A stretch of 64,000 nt of DNA from NCBI GenBank assembly GCA_026120035.1, contig JALRME010000007.1, positions 1,515,205-1,579,204 on the forward strand, in the 5' to 3' direction. A program made the translations under genes and the position numbers. Below the pieces are notes generated by a model. It did not search any database and was not told where the DNA came from. It was given only the letters and a program-made list of their open reading frames with translations. This DNA comes from Coleophoma eucalyptorum (lineage: Eukaryota > Ascomycota > Leotiomycetes > Helotiales > Dermateaceae). Positions 10,820 to 22,761 of this stretch are shown here, piece after piece (the stretch's first letter is position 1; the number at the start of each line of letters is the position of its first letter).

Positions 10820-13800
10820 TCATCTGAGATTCTGCAGGTTAACAAGTTCGGAATATCTCCCCCCCTTCTGCATCAGCTCTGTATGACCACCACTCTCCAC
10901 AATAACACCCTGATCAAAAACGTAAATTAAATCCGCCTTTTGAATGGTGCTAAGTCGATGTGCCACGGCAATAGTAGTTCTGCCTTTGGCAGCTTTATCG
11001 AGGGCTGCTTGCACCACGTGTTCGGAATCCGAATCTAATGCACTGGTCGCCTCATCTAACAGCAAAATCTTAGGATCTCGGAGTAAAGCGCGTGCGATAG
11101 CGATACGCTGTTTTTGACCACCAGATAGCAAAGAACCCTTAGAGCCAACAACGGTATTAAAGCCGTCGGGTAAAGACATTATAAAATCGTAGATATTTGC
11201 TTCACGGCACACAAACTCTATTTCAGAATCGGCTACGTCTTCACGATGTGTACCGAGGAGAACATTCTCTCGGATCGTACCTTGATAGAGTGTAGGCTCC
11301 TGAGATACAAGTGCGACAAAGGAGCGGTAGTTATTGATATTTAAGCTGGATATGTCTTTGCCGTCAATATAGATTCCACCTGTAAGTGGGTCGTAGAATC
11401 TTTCTAGTAAAGCGATAGTAGTAGATTTTCCACAACCTGATGCACCAACGAGAGCGATATATTGGCCAGGTTTAACGGAAAGGTTGAGGCCTCGCAGTAC
11501 GGGCTGCTCGGGGCGCGTAGGGTAGCGAAAATGCACGTTGCGGAATTCGACGGTGCCTTCCAGAGAGCTTACTGGCTGCCCCTCTTTCGACCAGAAATCG
11601 ATGGTGGGTTTGCGGTCAAAGAGTACTTTGAGTTCTTGAGCAGCTTGCTTGGCTTTCCCCATATCCGCTGAATTTGTTAGTTTCTGATAACGAAAGACAA
11701 GGCGAAGAACATACGTGCGAAGGAGAAGATTGTGCCGGCAGATTGGGCGCCGAAGATTACAGCTCCGAAGCAGACGAAGAATTGGAAGAGGTCGTAGTTA
11801 CCGTCCGCGATTTGATTCCCTCCATACCTGTGCAGTGTCAGTCAGAGCTCGCTAAACCGATGGCACTCAAGACTCACCAGAAGCCAAGCCCTACGCAAAG
11901 GAACATTAGGGATTGCGACGCTGAGTATAGTAATGATAATTTCAACGCAGAATACAAACTCTTCTTGGCCTGCGAATTAAGCGAATCTTCGTAGTGCTTA
12001 AGGACATCATATTCTCGAGTGAGAGAGGCAACAGTACGGATAGCACTCGTAGCTTCGCAAGCATAACTTGCACTCTTCTCGTATGCTTTCTTAGCCCGCT
12101 GTTGGAATTGAGCTAGGAGCCAAAAGCGTAAAAAGCCACAACCAAGTACAATTGGGATTGTTGATATACAGACAAGTGCAAGCTTCCAGGCAATTGCGAT
12201 AGCTAATGCACAAGCTGCAACCAGAGTAGTTATGACAGTCAAGAGTGTGCCAAGTGTGGCTCCAGATAAACCAGCAACGTGTGTTGTTTCCGTACTAAGG
12301 AAGGAGGTTAAAGAACCAGCAGTGTTCTCCTCCTTATCAAAGAATGCAATATCTTGCCGCAATATTGTTCTAAAGGCCCGATCGCGAACTCGGTGAATGA
12401 GTCTTTCAGAGCAAAATCCAAAGGCGACTCCCTGGACCCAGAACGAAATAAGTTGCACGAACCCTAGCATCAAATACATGAGAGACCAAAAATTCACGTC
12501 AGAGCGCAGGCGAGACTTCGCTCCGGGTATGGATTGTCCTGTCACCGGGTTGACCAAGGGGATAGAGAGCGAAACAATTTCTTTTGCCGAAAAAACTTCT
12601 TGCGTAGGGTTTCCACCACCTGAAATGATAGAGAAAAATAGCCCAAGAAGCATCCAGTGCCATTCAGTCGAGTTGAACGACGCAATCAATTTGATCAGTA
12701 CCCAAAGAGAATATACTCTTTCTCTTTCTGTTCCTCGTCCTTGGATGGCAAGAGAAGGTTGAGAATTTCCCGATTGAGTTCGATCCAATTTATTACCGAT
12801 GTTCTTATCTTCGGGATCTTCTTTATATTCCGTAAAATTGCCATCAAGGGACTGGTCTAAGATAAGTCTATCGTCTTCCTCATCGATGTGGGCCTCTTCC
12901 TCGGGGCTCAGCTCCTTGGTCTCGGCAATCTTTTGCGCCTCAACCAGAGCGTAATAAGCACCTTGTTTCGTTAATAGGTCATCGTGAGTTCCTTGTTCCA
13001 CAATTCGACCTTCAGTTATCACAACAATGTTGTCAGCATCCTTGATAGTAGAGAGCCGATGGGCGATAGTAATTGTGGTTCGGCCGGCAGCAGCGACTTC
13101 AAGTGCGGCTTGTACGATACCTTCGGATTTTGTATCGAGGGCAGAGGTAGCCTCGTCGAGTAGCAGGATTTTCGGGTCACTAACTACTGCTCGAGCAATA
13201 GCAATGCGCTGCTTTTGGCCACCAGAAAGCAAGAATCCCCGCTCTCCAACATTCGTTTCATATCCCTCGGGAAGCCCGGAGATAAAATCGTGAGCGTTGG
13301 CCATCTTAGCAGCTTGGATGATACGTTCCTTCTGTATTTCTCCTGTCTCATTTTCGAACCTTGTCCCAATCAGACCGTGTGCAATGTTCTCAAAAATACT
13401 TGTTCCGAAGAGTGTAGGCTCTTGGCTAACTAAAGAAACCTGCTCTCTTAACCAGCGCAAATTCAGTGTGCTAATATCGTAGCCGTCTAACAATACTTGA
13501 CCACCAACTGGATCGTAGAATCGCTCTACCAGTCCAACGATTGTGCTTTTCCCAGATCCAGATGCCCCAACTAAAGCCGTCTTTTTTGCAGCTGGGACAA
13601 CTAGGCTAACGTCGTTCATCACTATGACCTCGGGCCTCGACGGGTAGATGTGCTTAATATTCTTCAATTCAATCCTACCTTCTATATATGTGGGCTTTTC
13701 TCCTGCATCCGAAGTGGGATCTAACGGTGATATACGGTCAATAGTGTTAAAGATCTTAGCAGCAGCCGAGATGGCTGTTATGAATGCTTGGGCATTGGGC

Positions 13801-14963
13801 GCAACGTTTCCAAGGGCAAAAGCACCAATCATGATCGACATCATGATTGTTAGAATGCTAGCTAAGGATGTCTCTCCTTGTACCAAGAATCTGCTGCCCA
13901 TCCAAAACGCAAGACCATAATTAAGGTAGATAACCAGCATCATGACTCCAACCATAACGGCGAAGGCAAATTTGGCTTTATATCCGTATTTCTCGGCTTC
14001 TATCAAATGTTTGTCATACTGTCGAGCAAGCTTGTCCTGTGTACCGAATGCAGTTGCATTTCTGATAGAAGAGATGACTTCTTCGGCGACGGTCCCTCCT
14101 AAGGCGTAAGACTGGAGTGACTGTTTGTTGTATTTGACAGTAAAGTTTGACCCGCCTACGATGATTACTGTAATTGCTAGGCACGTAGCCGAGAGAATAA
14201 GAGTCAATTTCCAGGACTTAACGAAGCCAATAACGAAAGCTGTAATGAATGTAGCTGCTGCGGTCAGTGTGAGGGCGACTTTTTCAGAGATACCATCCTG
14301 CACCAAATTCGTATCCGCGGTAATCCTTGTCGTCACCTCTCCTGACCCAAGCTTGTCGAAGAATGCAATATTCTGCTTTATACACGCTTCTAAGTAACGC
14401 GCTCTAATCTTCGCGCTGATATGCTCGCCTGTGTATATGAAGCCGACCGTAGACACATAAATCGCGATAAACTCAGCGATTCCAATGTAGACAAGGTACA
14501 AGATATTGTTAGAGATGGTTTGCTGGAAGGTGGAATGGCTAATTGCCCCCGAGAAGAAGCCACTGAACTTGCCAGCCAATTGACCAAAAATGACCGTCAT
14601 GAGGGGAAGCGCAGCACCCGCGGCAATTGAGCAGAAAGCACTAACAATAATAATCAACACGTCGTTTGTGGTTGCGTATCGGTATAGCATCCTCCATTCT
14701 GCCTTCACCGGTGGAATGTCAACCTGCCGCTTCAGGATCTCTGCCTCGGCTGGGGGAAGATGTGCATAAACGTTCTCATCTTTGGCGTCGACCTTGACGA
14801 TATGCGGATCTTGTTTCTTCAATGTCTGGTCTTCTGATACCGCTTGGGTTGCATCTACTTCTATTTTTCCTATCGGTATGGATTCTGTCGCGTCGGCTAC
14901 ATCGCCATGACTTGATGCTGGATTGGTGCTACCCTCCGGCTTCTCTGAGAGGCTACCGGCCAT
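10820..14963 (-). CDS. Full-size ABC exporter, ABCB/P-glycoprotein (MDR) type
   Basis: Roughly 1360-residue pump with the order TMD1-NBD1-TMD2-NBD2. ATG 14963; three exons are visible, with small introns around 11875-11828 and 11713-11667 that join ...GLGFW to YGGNQIADGNYDLF and SFAPDMGKAKQAA. Both nucleotide-binding domains are canonical: Walker A GASGSGKST and GASGCGKST, signature LSGGQKQRIAIARA, Walker B ILLLDEATSALD, and the H-loop in IAHRLSTI and VAHRLSTI. A cytosolic N-terminal tail of about 110 residues precedes TMD1. It sits tail-to-tail with the glycosyltransferase. Likely roles are export of, or self-protection from, the locus product; drug specificity cannot be inferred. Confidence 0.95.
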
Positions 14964-17119
14964 GATAGGCAGCTCGAAATATAAGGCAATATCAGTTTTG
15001 GCTGCTAGAGATTCACAGATCTCAATTGTGAGCTGCAGGCCTTAGGAAAGGCCTAAAATTCGTATTCGAGTATCGTGGAAAGCGTTAGTAATAATAGTCT
15101 GACATGGACGATCGAGAGGTCGGCAGCGCTTTAGTTTTGACGAAGGGGTGACTTGAAAAGGGGATTATTGTAATATCAAGAAATAACTAGAGGAAGAATT
15201 GATTAAAGAAACACCACCACAGCAATGAGCCTGTGGCATTCTTTTTCGATACTAGGCTCGTAGCTGCGCGTTGATCAGAAGGTGTTTGTACCGCAGCAGA
15301 ATCAACTTGTCAGCACCAACCGTAATTTATGGCGTGTTTGCCATGCTGCCTTGGATTGGAATTGCAGCGTGTTTGGCAACGAGTGTGATTCGTTCGTGTT
15401 TTTAACCATTTTTCATGGGTTAATACGTACAATGACTCGTTTTGGAAGGTAATAAGACCTTGCAGGTACAGGACGCTGTCAGACGAGTTAATTCGGAAAG
15501 GGCAAGGGGACGATGCTACACTATAAGGCTGATACTGCGCGTCTTACTGAGATGCGCAGTTTAGTACCTAGATTAAATATATCCGCTACAATTACTATAG
15601 TTTTACAACTACCACTACACCTACTACCACCACCACCACTAGTACTCTTCATCACGCTGTCATGTGACCGCAAGACAGGCATCCATGTGAATAAAATCTT
15701 CAGGCTGCTTTCCCTACCACTTCTATATTATAAATATCTTAGTCAATATCACAATCATCATAACCCTATTGACCCCACGCATCGTTCGTTGCAAACGCAT
15801 TTCGTCTCGTATTCGCAAATCTCTACACGTGATCTCGGCTAATTAACAATCTTAACATTGGCCAATTCGAAATCCATCACACAAAAAAAGCGAGAGCACC
15901 GTCATTGGACAGAGCTGTTATCTGAATTATTATACCGATGGAAAGCTTAAAAGGTGCACTACACTACTTGGCTTTTTATTGCCAATGGTAAAGGTACGTC
16001 TCAGAGGATTAAGTAGTGCAGTGTAGTGTGGACTTCTTTTTTAGCGTGTAGGTGAACGTAGAACGCCGTAGGATGATATCAAGGCTCCTAAGAACTTATT
16101 TCGCCATTATTGACTACATAGAAGTTCAAGCATGGCGTTAACCACGTGCTCTTCCTCTTCACGGAGATTTTCTTTTCAACATGACGTCCCTGGAGAAAGA
16201 TTTTCGAGACCCATTCATGTCTTATCCTGTCAAGGAATTCCACAGCGCCGGGGAATATCTGGCTCATGAGGACCAACTCCCAGCCTATCGCAATGCTTTC
16301 ATCTCAGTCTCTCCAAGTGTCAAAGCTTGGTTTCAGGAGGGTGAATTACGGTACTTGTATTTTGACAGGAGCTCCACTGAACCCGCTACGACAAGTGCCG
16401 CGTTACATCGGCGGTTCGTCTGTGGCTATTTCGCCTGCGGGTTCACTTCGTCGATAAGCTAGCTCGTGCCGATCTTGTTCCTATGGGCTATCCAAGGAGG
16501 AGCAAGCCATTGCTGAACAAGGAGTCCCATGCTAAGATAAGATGACCCGATATGTATAACATCGTTTGGCGGCAATACATAGAACAGTGTACAGTGGGGT
16601 GCAATATGCTTTCATAGTGAGCCCGTGCGATAAGAAGTCTTTGGCGTTCCAGATTGCACACTTTTCAAATCGACGCTTTAGATCATGTGGACTTCTCACA
16701 TCACTGAGACACCCGGTGTGAAAACTGATTGCAATGAACTGAAGGCCCCTCGGAACGAAATTTAAACTAAGAGCCAAGTAAAAGGGGAGGCAGGATTGCT
16801 TTGATATTTCTATCGTCTGGAGTACGTGGAAATCACAGCATTGTCACTGGAACGACCCTTGCGTATCCCATGGGATCAAGGATTCAAAAATCTCCACCCC
16901 CCACTCGATCGCACATTTACTGGAAGTGATCGGCAAATATGCCATCCACGACTCGATATAGGTTGCTTGAATAGGAACAGTCCGATGGGTCTGTGTTCTC
17001 CGGCTTTCAGGACTTTGAGAATATAAGAGTGTGGGCTAGTCGCGCACCATTCCAGGACGAAAGGGCAGGACCCGGTAACTGATACAGGACGTCGAGACGA
17101 ACCGCAAGGCCTCATCAAC
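14964..17119. other. Long gene-poor stretch upstream of the ABC exporter
   Basis: Contains the ABC exporter promoter and one weak ORF (16181-16462). An imperfect inverted repeat is present: CACTACACTACTT near 15958-15970 and AAGTAGTGCAGTGTAGTG near 16013-16030. The proline/threonine-rich ORF at 15513-15842 follows a CCACCA-type low-complexity run and does not look coding. Confidence 0.5.
16181..16462 (+). CDS. Small ORF of unknown function, doubtful
   Basis: 93 codons from an ATG. The first 60 residues have a balanced soluble-protein composition (FRDPFMSYPVKEFHSAGEYL). The last 30 look like random translation, and a second frame is open at the same place, suggesting a missed splice or a broken gene. 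I do not recognise a family. It could be the first exon of a decayed gene. Confidence 0.2.
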   Translation: MTSLEKDFRDPFMSYPVKEFHSAGEYLAHEDQLPAYRNAFISVSPSVKAWFQEGELRYLYFDRSSTEPATTSAALHRRFVCGYFACGFTSSIS

Positions 17120-18692
17120 ATGTACAGCTCAAACCGGACGTTGGTCTCACTATTAGGTGCGGTCGACAATTTCGGTGAGCCGAAGCCGTCCTGGAATGAC
17201 CGCTCAACGATATTAGGGGTTGTAATCTCCTTTATGGTACGTATAATGGCTTTCAAAACTACTATCGACAAGCCGTTAGTGCTCGCATCGCATAGATTAT
17301 AGCTAACCGCCGGCGACTATTTAGATCTTATCCATTTTATGCATTTTTTTGCGATTGTACACTCGCTTGTTCGTCGTCAGATCGCCAGGATGGGATGATG
17401 TCTTTGTAGTCCTCTTTATGGTAAGCCCACCTGCTTAGCTGATTTATCGCGGATGTTTACTCACCTCGTCACCACCGTCATAGATTACCGGATCATTTGG
17501 ATCAATAATGATATGCTCTAGTAAGGCTTTTTCGCGTTCTTTTTCTTACAATATTTGCTAACGCACACGCAGTGACTGATTATGGCCTTGGCGAACATTT
17601 CCTACTGCTTTCAGAGGATACCATGGTCTCATATCTCATTGTAAGAACGCCATCCGAGATACACTTAAGATGCTTTTAACTCACGCATACTCCCTACGCA
17701 GCGATTCTACATTGCCAATGCCAGCTACACCCTGTCAACCACTTTAATCAAACTCTCGTTACTTTTTCAGTATCTGAGCATCTTTCGGAAAGGGAGCCGC
17801 GAAAGGCAGTTCACTATCTTTATTATTGTTGTCGTGGCACTATGGGGATCAGCTTTTAGCTTCATGGCATGGTTTCCATGCTTTCCTGTCAGCGGGTACT
17901 GGTACATGTTAACAGAGAAAGCCACTTGCTATGCGTACGGCTCAAAGTACGCCGCCGGTTTTGTCGCCATGTACGAGAGCCATGCAGGGTTGAACATGGC
18001 CTTTGATTTGATCGTTCTCATCATACCAATCCCTCTCTACTTTGAGAAGAATACCACTAAGCAAACGCGCCTGGGGTTGATTGGGCTGTTTGTCATGGGC
18101 ACAATGTAAGCAGTCCGAAATCTAACTAACCTGGCCAATCCAACCCGAAGCCCGAAAGCTAACTGTACTTAATAGGATCAACATCTTCAGCGTCTGGCGC
18201 CTTGCCACAATCGTTAGTCACCGCGCGGCCACCTACCCTACCTTCGATCCAACCTGGTATAGTCCCGTCAGTCTCATCCCAGCCTGCCTCGAGGTGGATG
18301 CTGCGAGTATATGTGCATCCATCCCCATATTCTGGCCTGTCCTCTTGGCAAGGTTCGATGAGATCTTCGTCACTAGAGAAATCATTATCACTCAAGAACA
18401 CCGCCGTCTCTCAGAGCTTGGTGATGGTGGCGGAATCGAGCTCTGGCGTAGTAGAAGCTCCGGCGAGCGGAAAGAAGAGTCGACCTATAGTCGTGGGGAA
18501 AGTGAGGTGCCTCTAGAAACCATCACCACACAGGCAAACTCGACACAGTACGTAGACAGGTACGTGATGGACCAGGTCGACCCGCTGCGCGAAGATAAGA
18601 AGGTTGGCGTAGAATCTACAGTCACGGTAGGGCCCGTGAGCGAGGAACTAGAGGAGCGGCCCTCTAGGGGTGTTTACTTAAACCGTTTATAA
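17120..18692 (+). CDS. Pth11-like integral membrane protein (fungal rhodopsin-fold family)
   Basis: A 412-residue protein in six exons (17120-17236, 17325-17420, 17484-17520, 17573-17640, 17702-18105, 18176-18692); every phase closes. Seven hydrophobic helices can be followed. Family hallmarks are RLYTRLFVVRSPGWDD, TDYGLGEHF, FYIANASYTLSTTLIKLSLL and NMAFDLIVLIIPIPLYF. The cytosolic tail of about 120 residues is acidic and Ser/Thr-rich. There is no CFEM domain. Relatives include Pth11 of Magnaporthe, a surface-sensing receptor, but most members are uncharacterised and are often found beside metabolite genes. Plasma-membrane location is expected. Confidence 0.88.
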
Positions 18693-19532
18693 AATATTTC
18701 TATTGAAGCTAAATATTAAATCTATTGTTACAAGAACTTCATCATGTGTGGGCGGAAGAGTTTTCACTGATGGTAAATTAAGTCTTATCTTCACTGCAGC
18801 CCCATGATGTAGCCGTTGAATAGTCCTGTTGAGAGGAATGAAACAAGAAACTACATAGATGAAGGCAAAGGTAGAGCAGCCAGTTCAGCTAGCGTATGGA
18901 TGGAAGCCTATAGGGCGATTCAATCGAACCCTATTAATAGATCATTTCTCCACTTTCCCTGTCACTCTATGGCTAGAGCCTTCGCAGGCGTCCGGCTTAT
19001 CACTTTTTTACTCTCCAGTTAAATCATCGAGATGAACTATTTCTCATTATCCAGAGACAACCAGAGTCCCGAGCCTTCTGAGGTCGCTCCAAAAACCTAA
19101 AGACCATATCAGTTTACTTCGGTGTATAAAATAATGTAATAATACAGGACTGATGAATTGATCTTCAAGCTTTGGTAGTTAATATAGATAAATATAGTAC
19201 GTATCCTGTAACATTGAATATCTTTAGATATCAATCTACCTTTGATTGGTCAATTTATTACTTTGTATCTTTTAAGTATACCATACAATAACATCAGTCC
19301 ATTAGCATGCGCTCGAACCATGATCTGGTCCAGGCACGAATAAATCCCATCTCGCGGTGGAAGCTCATTTCCGCTTCATACCGCAATATAATCTAATCCA
19401 ACGTATTTTTACCCTTAAGGAGAACCCCCTGAGAAATTGATGTAGCTTATTAGGCTTCGAGATTGCTTGATCGCTGTGATGCTCATATCTGCTCACTTAG
19501 ACCTTAAACCCAGATTTGTCATTCTAGCATCC
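18693..19532. other. Intergenic, convergent 3' regions
   Basis: 840 bp between the 3' ends of the Pth11-like gene and the Zn2Cys6 gene. AT-rich with no coding signal or notable repeat. Confidence 0.6.
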
Positions 19533-22009
19533 TTACAGCGCCTGACTTCTACTCTGTATAATATCAAATGCCCCTAAGTTGGATTCTTGCTCTTGGGTCA
19601 TAAAACCTATAGCTTCCCATTGCATATATCCACCCAAGTTGCCAGTATTAGGACCTAAGTCTTCTCCTGGCGACTCCACAAGTATCCACGGCACAGGCAG
19701 TAAACTGTGAATAGGTTGATGGAATTGCTGACCCCACAACGCCAAATCAGAGTTCGTTTCTTGCGCTGGTTGCTGTGGTAGAAGCTGAGGTGTAATGGCG
19801 ACCGTAGTTGATGTCGGGATTTGATTTCCAGGGTTCGGTTGTGCGAAGAGCTGTTGACTACTGTAAAGATCAACAAGATGCTGCACTTCAGGACTCCCCG
19901 CTTCTTCAGTGGCGGTGAGATATTCTTCTCTTCTCTTTTTTACTTTTGTAATGAGCTTCTGTATTGACGACGCAAGCGACTTGGGTGGTGCATTATCAGG
20001 CAAGTCTCTTAAGTCTTCGAAGAACCGGTCCAGTACACTCCACGCACGCATTACATACTCATCGGGCTCTCTTTCGCAGATTCTGCTAAGGAGAGCCGCA
20101 ATAGCATGCCACTGGGAAAACAACCCAATGTACCATTTCTAACTTTTGGTTTTCCATCTGTCAATATTCATACGGAATTCGACGACATTGATAGACGTAT
20201 CGAAGATCTTGTCCATAGTCTGTTTCGGGAGAGGCAATCCAGATCCTTCGTCTGAGAGGTAACAATTTAGAATTATCTTGCACTGGAGGTTGTTACACAT
20301 ATAAGTAAGGAAGTATGCCTTGTGGTCATTTTCTTCCCTGCAGTATTGAGCGTAATTGCTCTCAAGAGCGAGTAGTGATTCCTCTACAAAAGCTTCCTTC
20401 TCGGCCAGTGTTTCTGGACGGACATCGATTGAGTTGGCGCTAAGTCCTACCGGCATCTTCTTTAGACTGGTCATGGTAACAGTGGCATGAAGAGCAATTA
20501 AGAACGGCGTCATATCTGTTAACCCGACGCGTTCGTCAGGAGCAACGTTGGCGTCTTGGAGGAGATCGGAGTCGTTAATATTCATAGGAGGCCTTGTATC
20601 AAATGAGCCTCTAACAATGCTAGTGTCAATACCGTATATCTCTGAGTTTTGCCAGTCCATGACGAAGAGCTGCCACCAGAGACGACGACGCATCTCGATT
20701 TCAAAGGGGGAAAGGACAAAAGCAGCGCCATCTCGGTGCAGGCCAAGCGATTCCGCAACTCCGATTGCTGCTCGAGTCAAAGAACACGATGTCCGGGTTT
20801 TATCATGACACTGAAGGCTTACAAGATAGAGGCAGAATGTCTGCAGAGTGGCGAGTTTGGTACTGTTGAGGAAGCCAGCGCGGCTAAGGGCTTGCTCAAC
20901 GCCGAATTTATAACGGTGCAGTAGCGCCTTCCTCTTGACACCGAGGTTTATTTCCACTTCCTCAGCGGCCAGGCTGTGTGGAAAGTTTTATTAGAAGAGT
21001 CTAATAAGATAGTAATCGTAGGGTTATTCACCTACCTAGAAATAACGGAAAAATACATTGCAAACATCAAAGCTTCTGTACTTCGACTCAGACAATCTAG
21101 ATTCTCTTGGACTTCCTTGACGAGCCTTTCCATCGAAGGCATGTGTAGTACCTTAACAAGGGGATCTATTCTTTCCCGAAATAATTGTAGATAGTATGGT
21201 AGTTGTGATGGCAAAGGGTGTAGTAGTCGCAAGCTGATTTCAGAAGAAGTATGGTTGAACAAGAAGGTCTGATAAGGGTTACTCTCAGGTGAACTACCTT
21301 CTGATTTATCCATATTCTCATCTTCTTCAGTAACGTTGTCGATAAGCATGTCTCGTATGGTATTGATCTAAATCTAGGTCAATCTATTGGATAGAACACG
21401 GAAGGCGAGCTGTGACTAACCTCCTTACTAAGCCACACCCAAAATATATGTGTATGGCTTACATATTGACTTTGCCCATCATCAATAATTAGTCTACCTA
21501 GGTCTTGCTCACTCGAGGAACCAGCACCGCGTCGATGTGGACTCAAACTCTTTGAACGAGTTACGTGCATAACGCTGGAACCGCTGCTTTGTATATCCGT
21601 CTCACTTTGCTCAAGACTATTTACCGAGCCCGTACTAGATGATCTTCGTGTAGTCTCATCTTCAGTCGACTGCCTTAGATCTTTCACCATCCCTAGTGAA
21701 ATATCAGTCAACCATGTTCCCATGTCGCAAGAGGTCGATACTTCTACCTTCCAATATATTCAAGCGCTGGAATAATTCCCTTTGTCGCTGAGAAGAAATA
21801 CTCCCGATTGCCCTGCTTGGTCTTTTTGGCTTTTTGAGTGGCATTTCGCAGAGAATGTTTTGTTTGCGACAATTAGAACATGGTAGCTGCTTATCACATT
21901 TGACTTTGCGCCTGCGGCAGTGCATGTAGGCTTTCTCGACGACATATTGAGATTGGGCATCGGTAACTGAAGTTGTAGCAGCATATGAGGATGTAGCTTC
22001 GGCTGACAT
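19533..22009 (-). pseudogene. Zn2Cys6 transcription factor with lost zinc ligand and in-frame TAG
   Basis: Four exons (22009-21748, 21692-21421, 21367-21036, 20973-19533) give a 768-codon frame. ATG 22009 was chosen because the upstream extension begins with GTG. The DNA-binding region reads YMHC, RRRKVKC, DKQLPC, SNC and ILC: five of six zinc cysteines are present, and the first position is Tyr28 (codon TAC at 21926-21928). A linker/dimer segment (LNILEGMVKDL) and a fungal-specific transcription factor domain (LGLHRDGAAF, EMRRRLWWQLFVMDW) follow. Codon 567 is TAG (20139-20141), and homology-like sequence (QWHAIAALLSRICERE) continues in the same frame for 201 codons. It would be the natural regulator of the adjacent locus. 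It may be dead, truncated to 566 residues, or affected by sequence errors. Confidence 0.75.
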
Positions 22010-22761
22010 GCCCACCTGCTTGTCTGGACTTTGGAGGGGAATGAAACGGGACTTTAGATTCACATATTACAAGTCGCGAGGGAGCGCAGCTTAAAATATA
22101 TAAGTGCAATTCATGCCCCTGACCTCAGTTTTTAATGCCAGACGTCACTTTTGGTGATGAGAACAGCACGGTATTGCTTGACTATTTTTCCGCATGGGTG
22201 TCGGCACTTGCTGGAGTTAATTAACTAAATCTGATGATCTTTAGATCGATGTTGACGTCCCTATCCGGTAGCCAGGGTCGGGTTGAGTGTGGAGAGGTGA
22301 AGGAATAGAATGAGCAATGACCTATTACGGCCACATAAGCGACAAGCAGGCATCAATTGTGCTCTGGTTTCAAGAGTTTACTGGTGCCTCAAATTCTAGC
22401 CATAGGCGGGGTTAGCCAGATCGCGATCAATTTTTCTTAGAACGCAGTCAGATGTGGATAGCTTCTGGTAAAAGTCTACTCCAGAAGGGTCGAAATCCCT
22501 GCTCGCTTTATTTCCTTGGCTATGAGCTTGTACTTTCATAAAACGTACCTGGGGGTGGGGGGATCACACCGGTGTACATTGTACCTATAAGCCTCTGTTT
22601 GGTTTAGTTGGATGTATGTCAGATTAGGCGTCGGAAATAAGCTGGAAGTGCATGTATCCAGCAAATTCCTCTTTAGTATAATCCTCATCCTCGTCGCCAG
22701 TCTCATCCGCCATCATACAGATTCACGCCAAACAGATATACTTTTGCTCAAGCTTGAACCA
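22010..22761. other. Divergent intergenic region
   Basis: 750 bp between two divergently oriented regulator-type genes, with a G-rich run at about 22552-22562. No supportable gene. Confidence 0.5.
22092..22103 (-). promoter_or_regulatory. TATA-like element of the Zn2Cys6 gene
   Basis: TATATATTTTAA on the minus strand, about 85 bp before ATG 22009. Confidence 0.4.

Noticed and set aside
15513..15842. 109-codon plus-strand ORF
   Set aside because: Pro/Thr/Leu-rich translation of a low-complexity run with no domain.
20080..20170. Short intron that would remove the TAG at 20139-20141
   Set aside because: GTTAGA...CCCAG (32 nt) is too short and breaks the frame; GTATGA...CCCAG (62 nt) also breaks the frame and hits a stop soon after.
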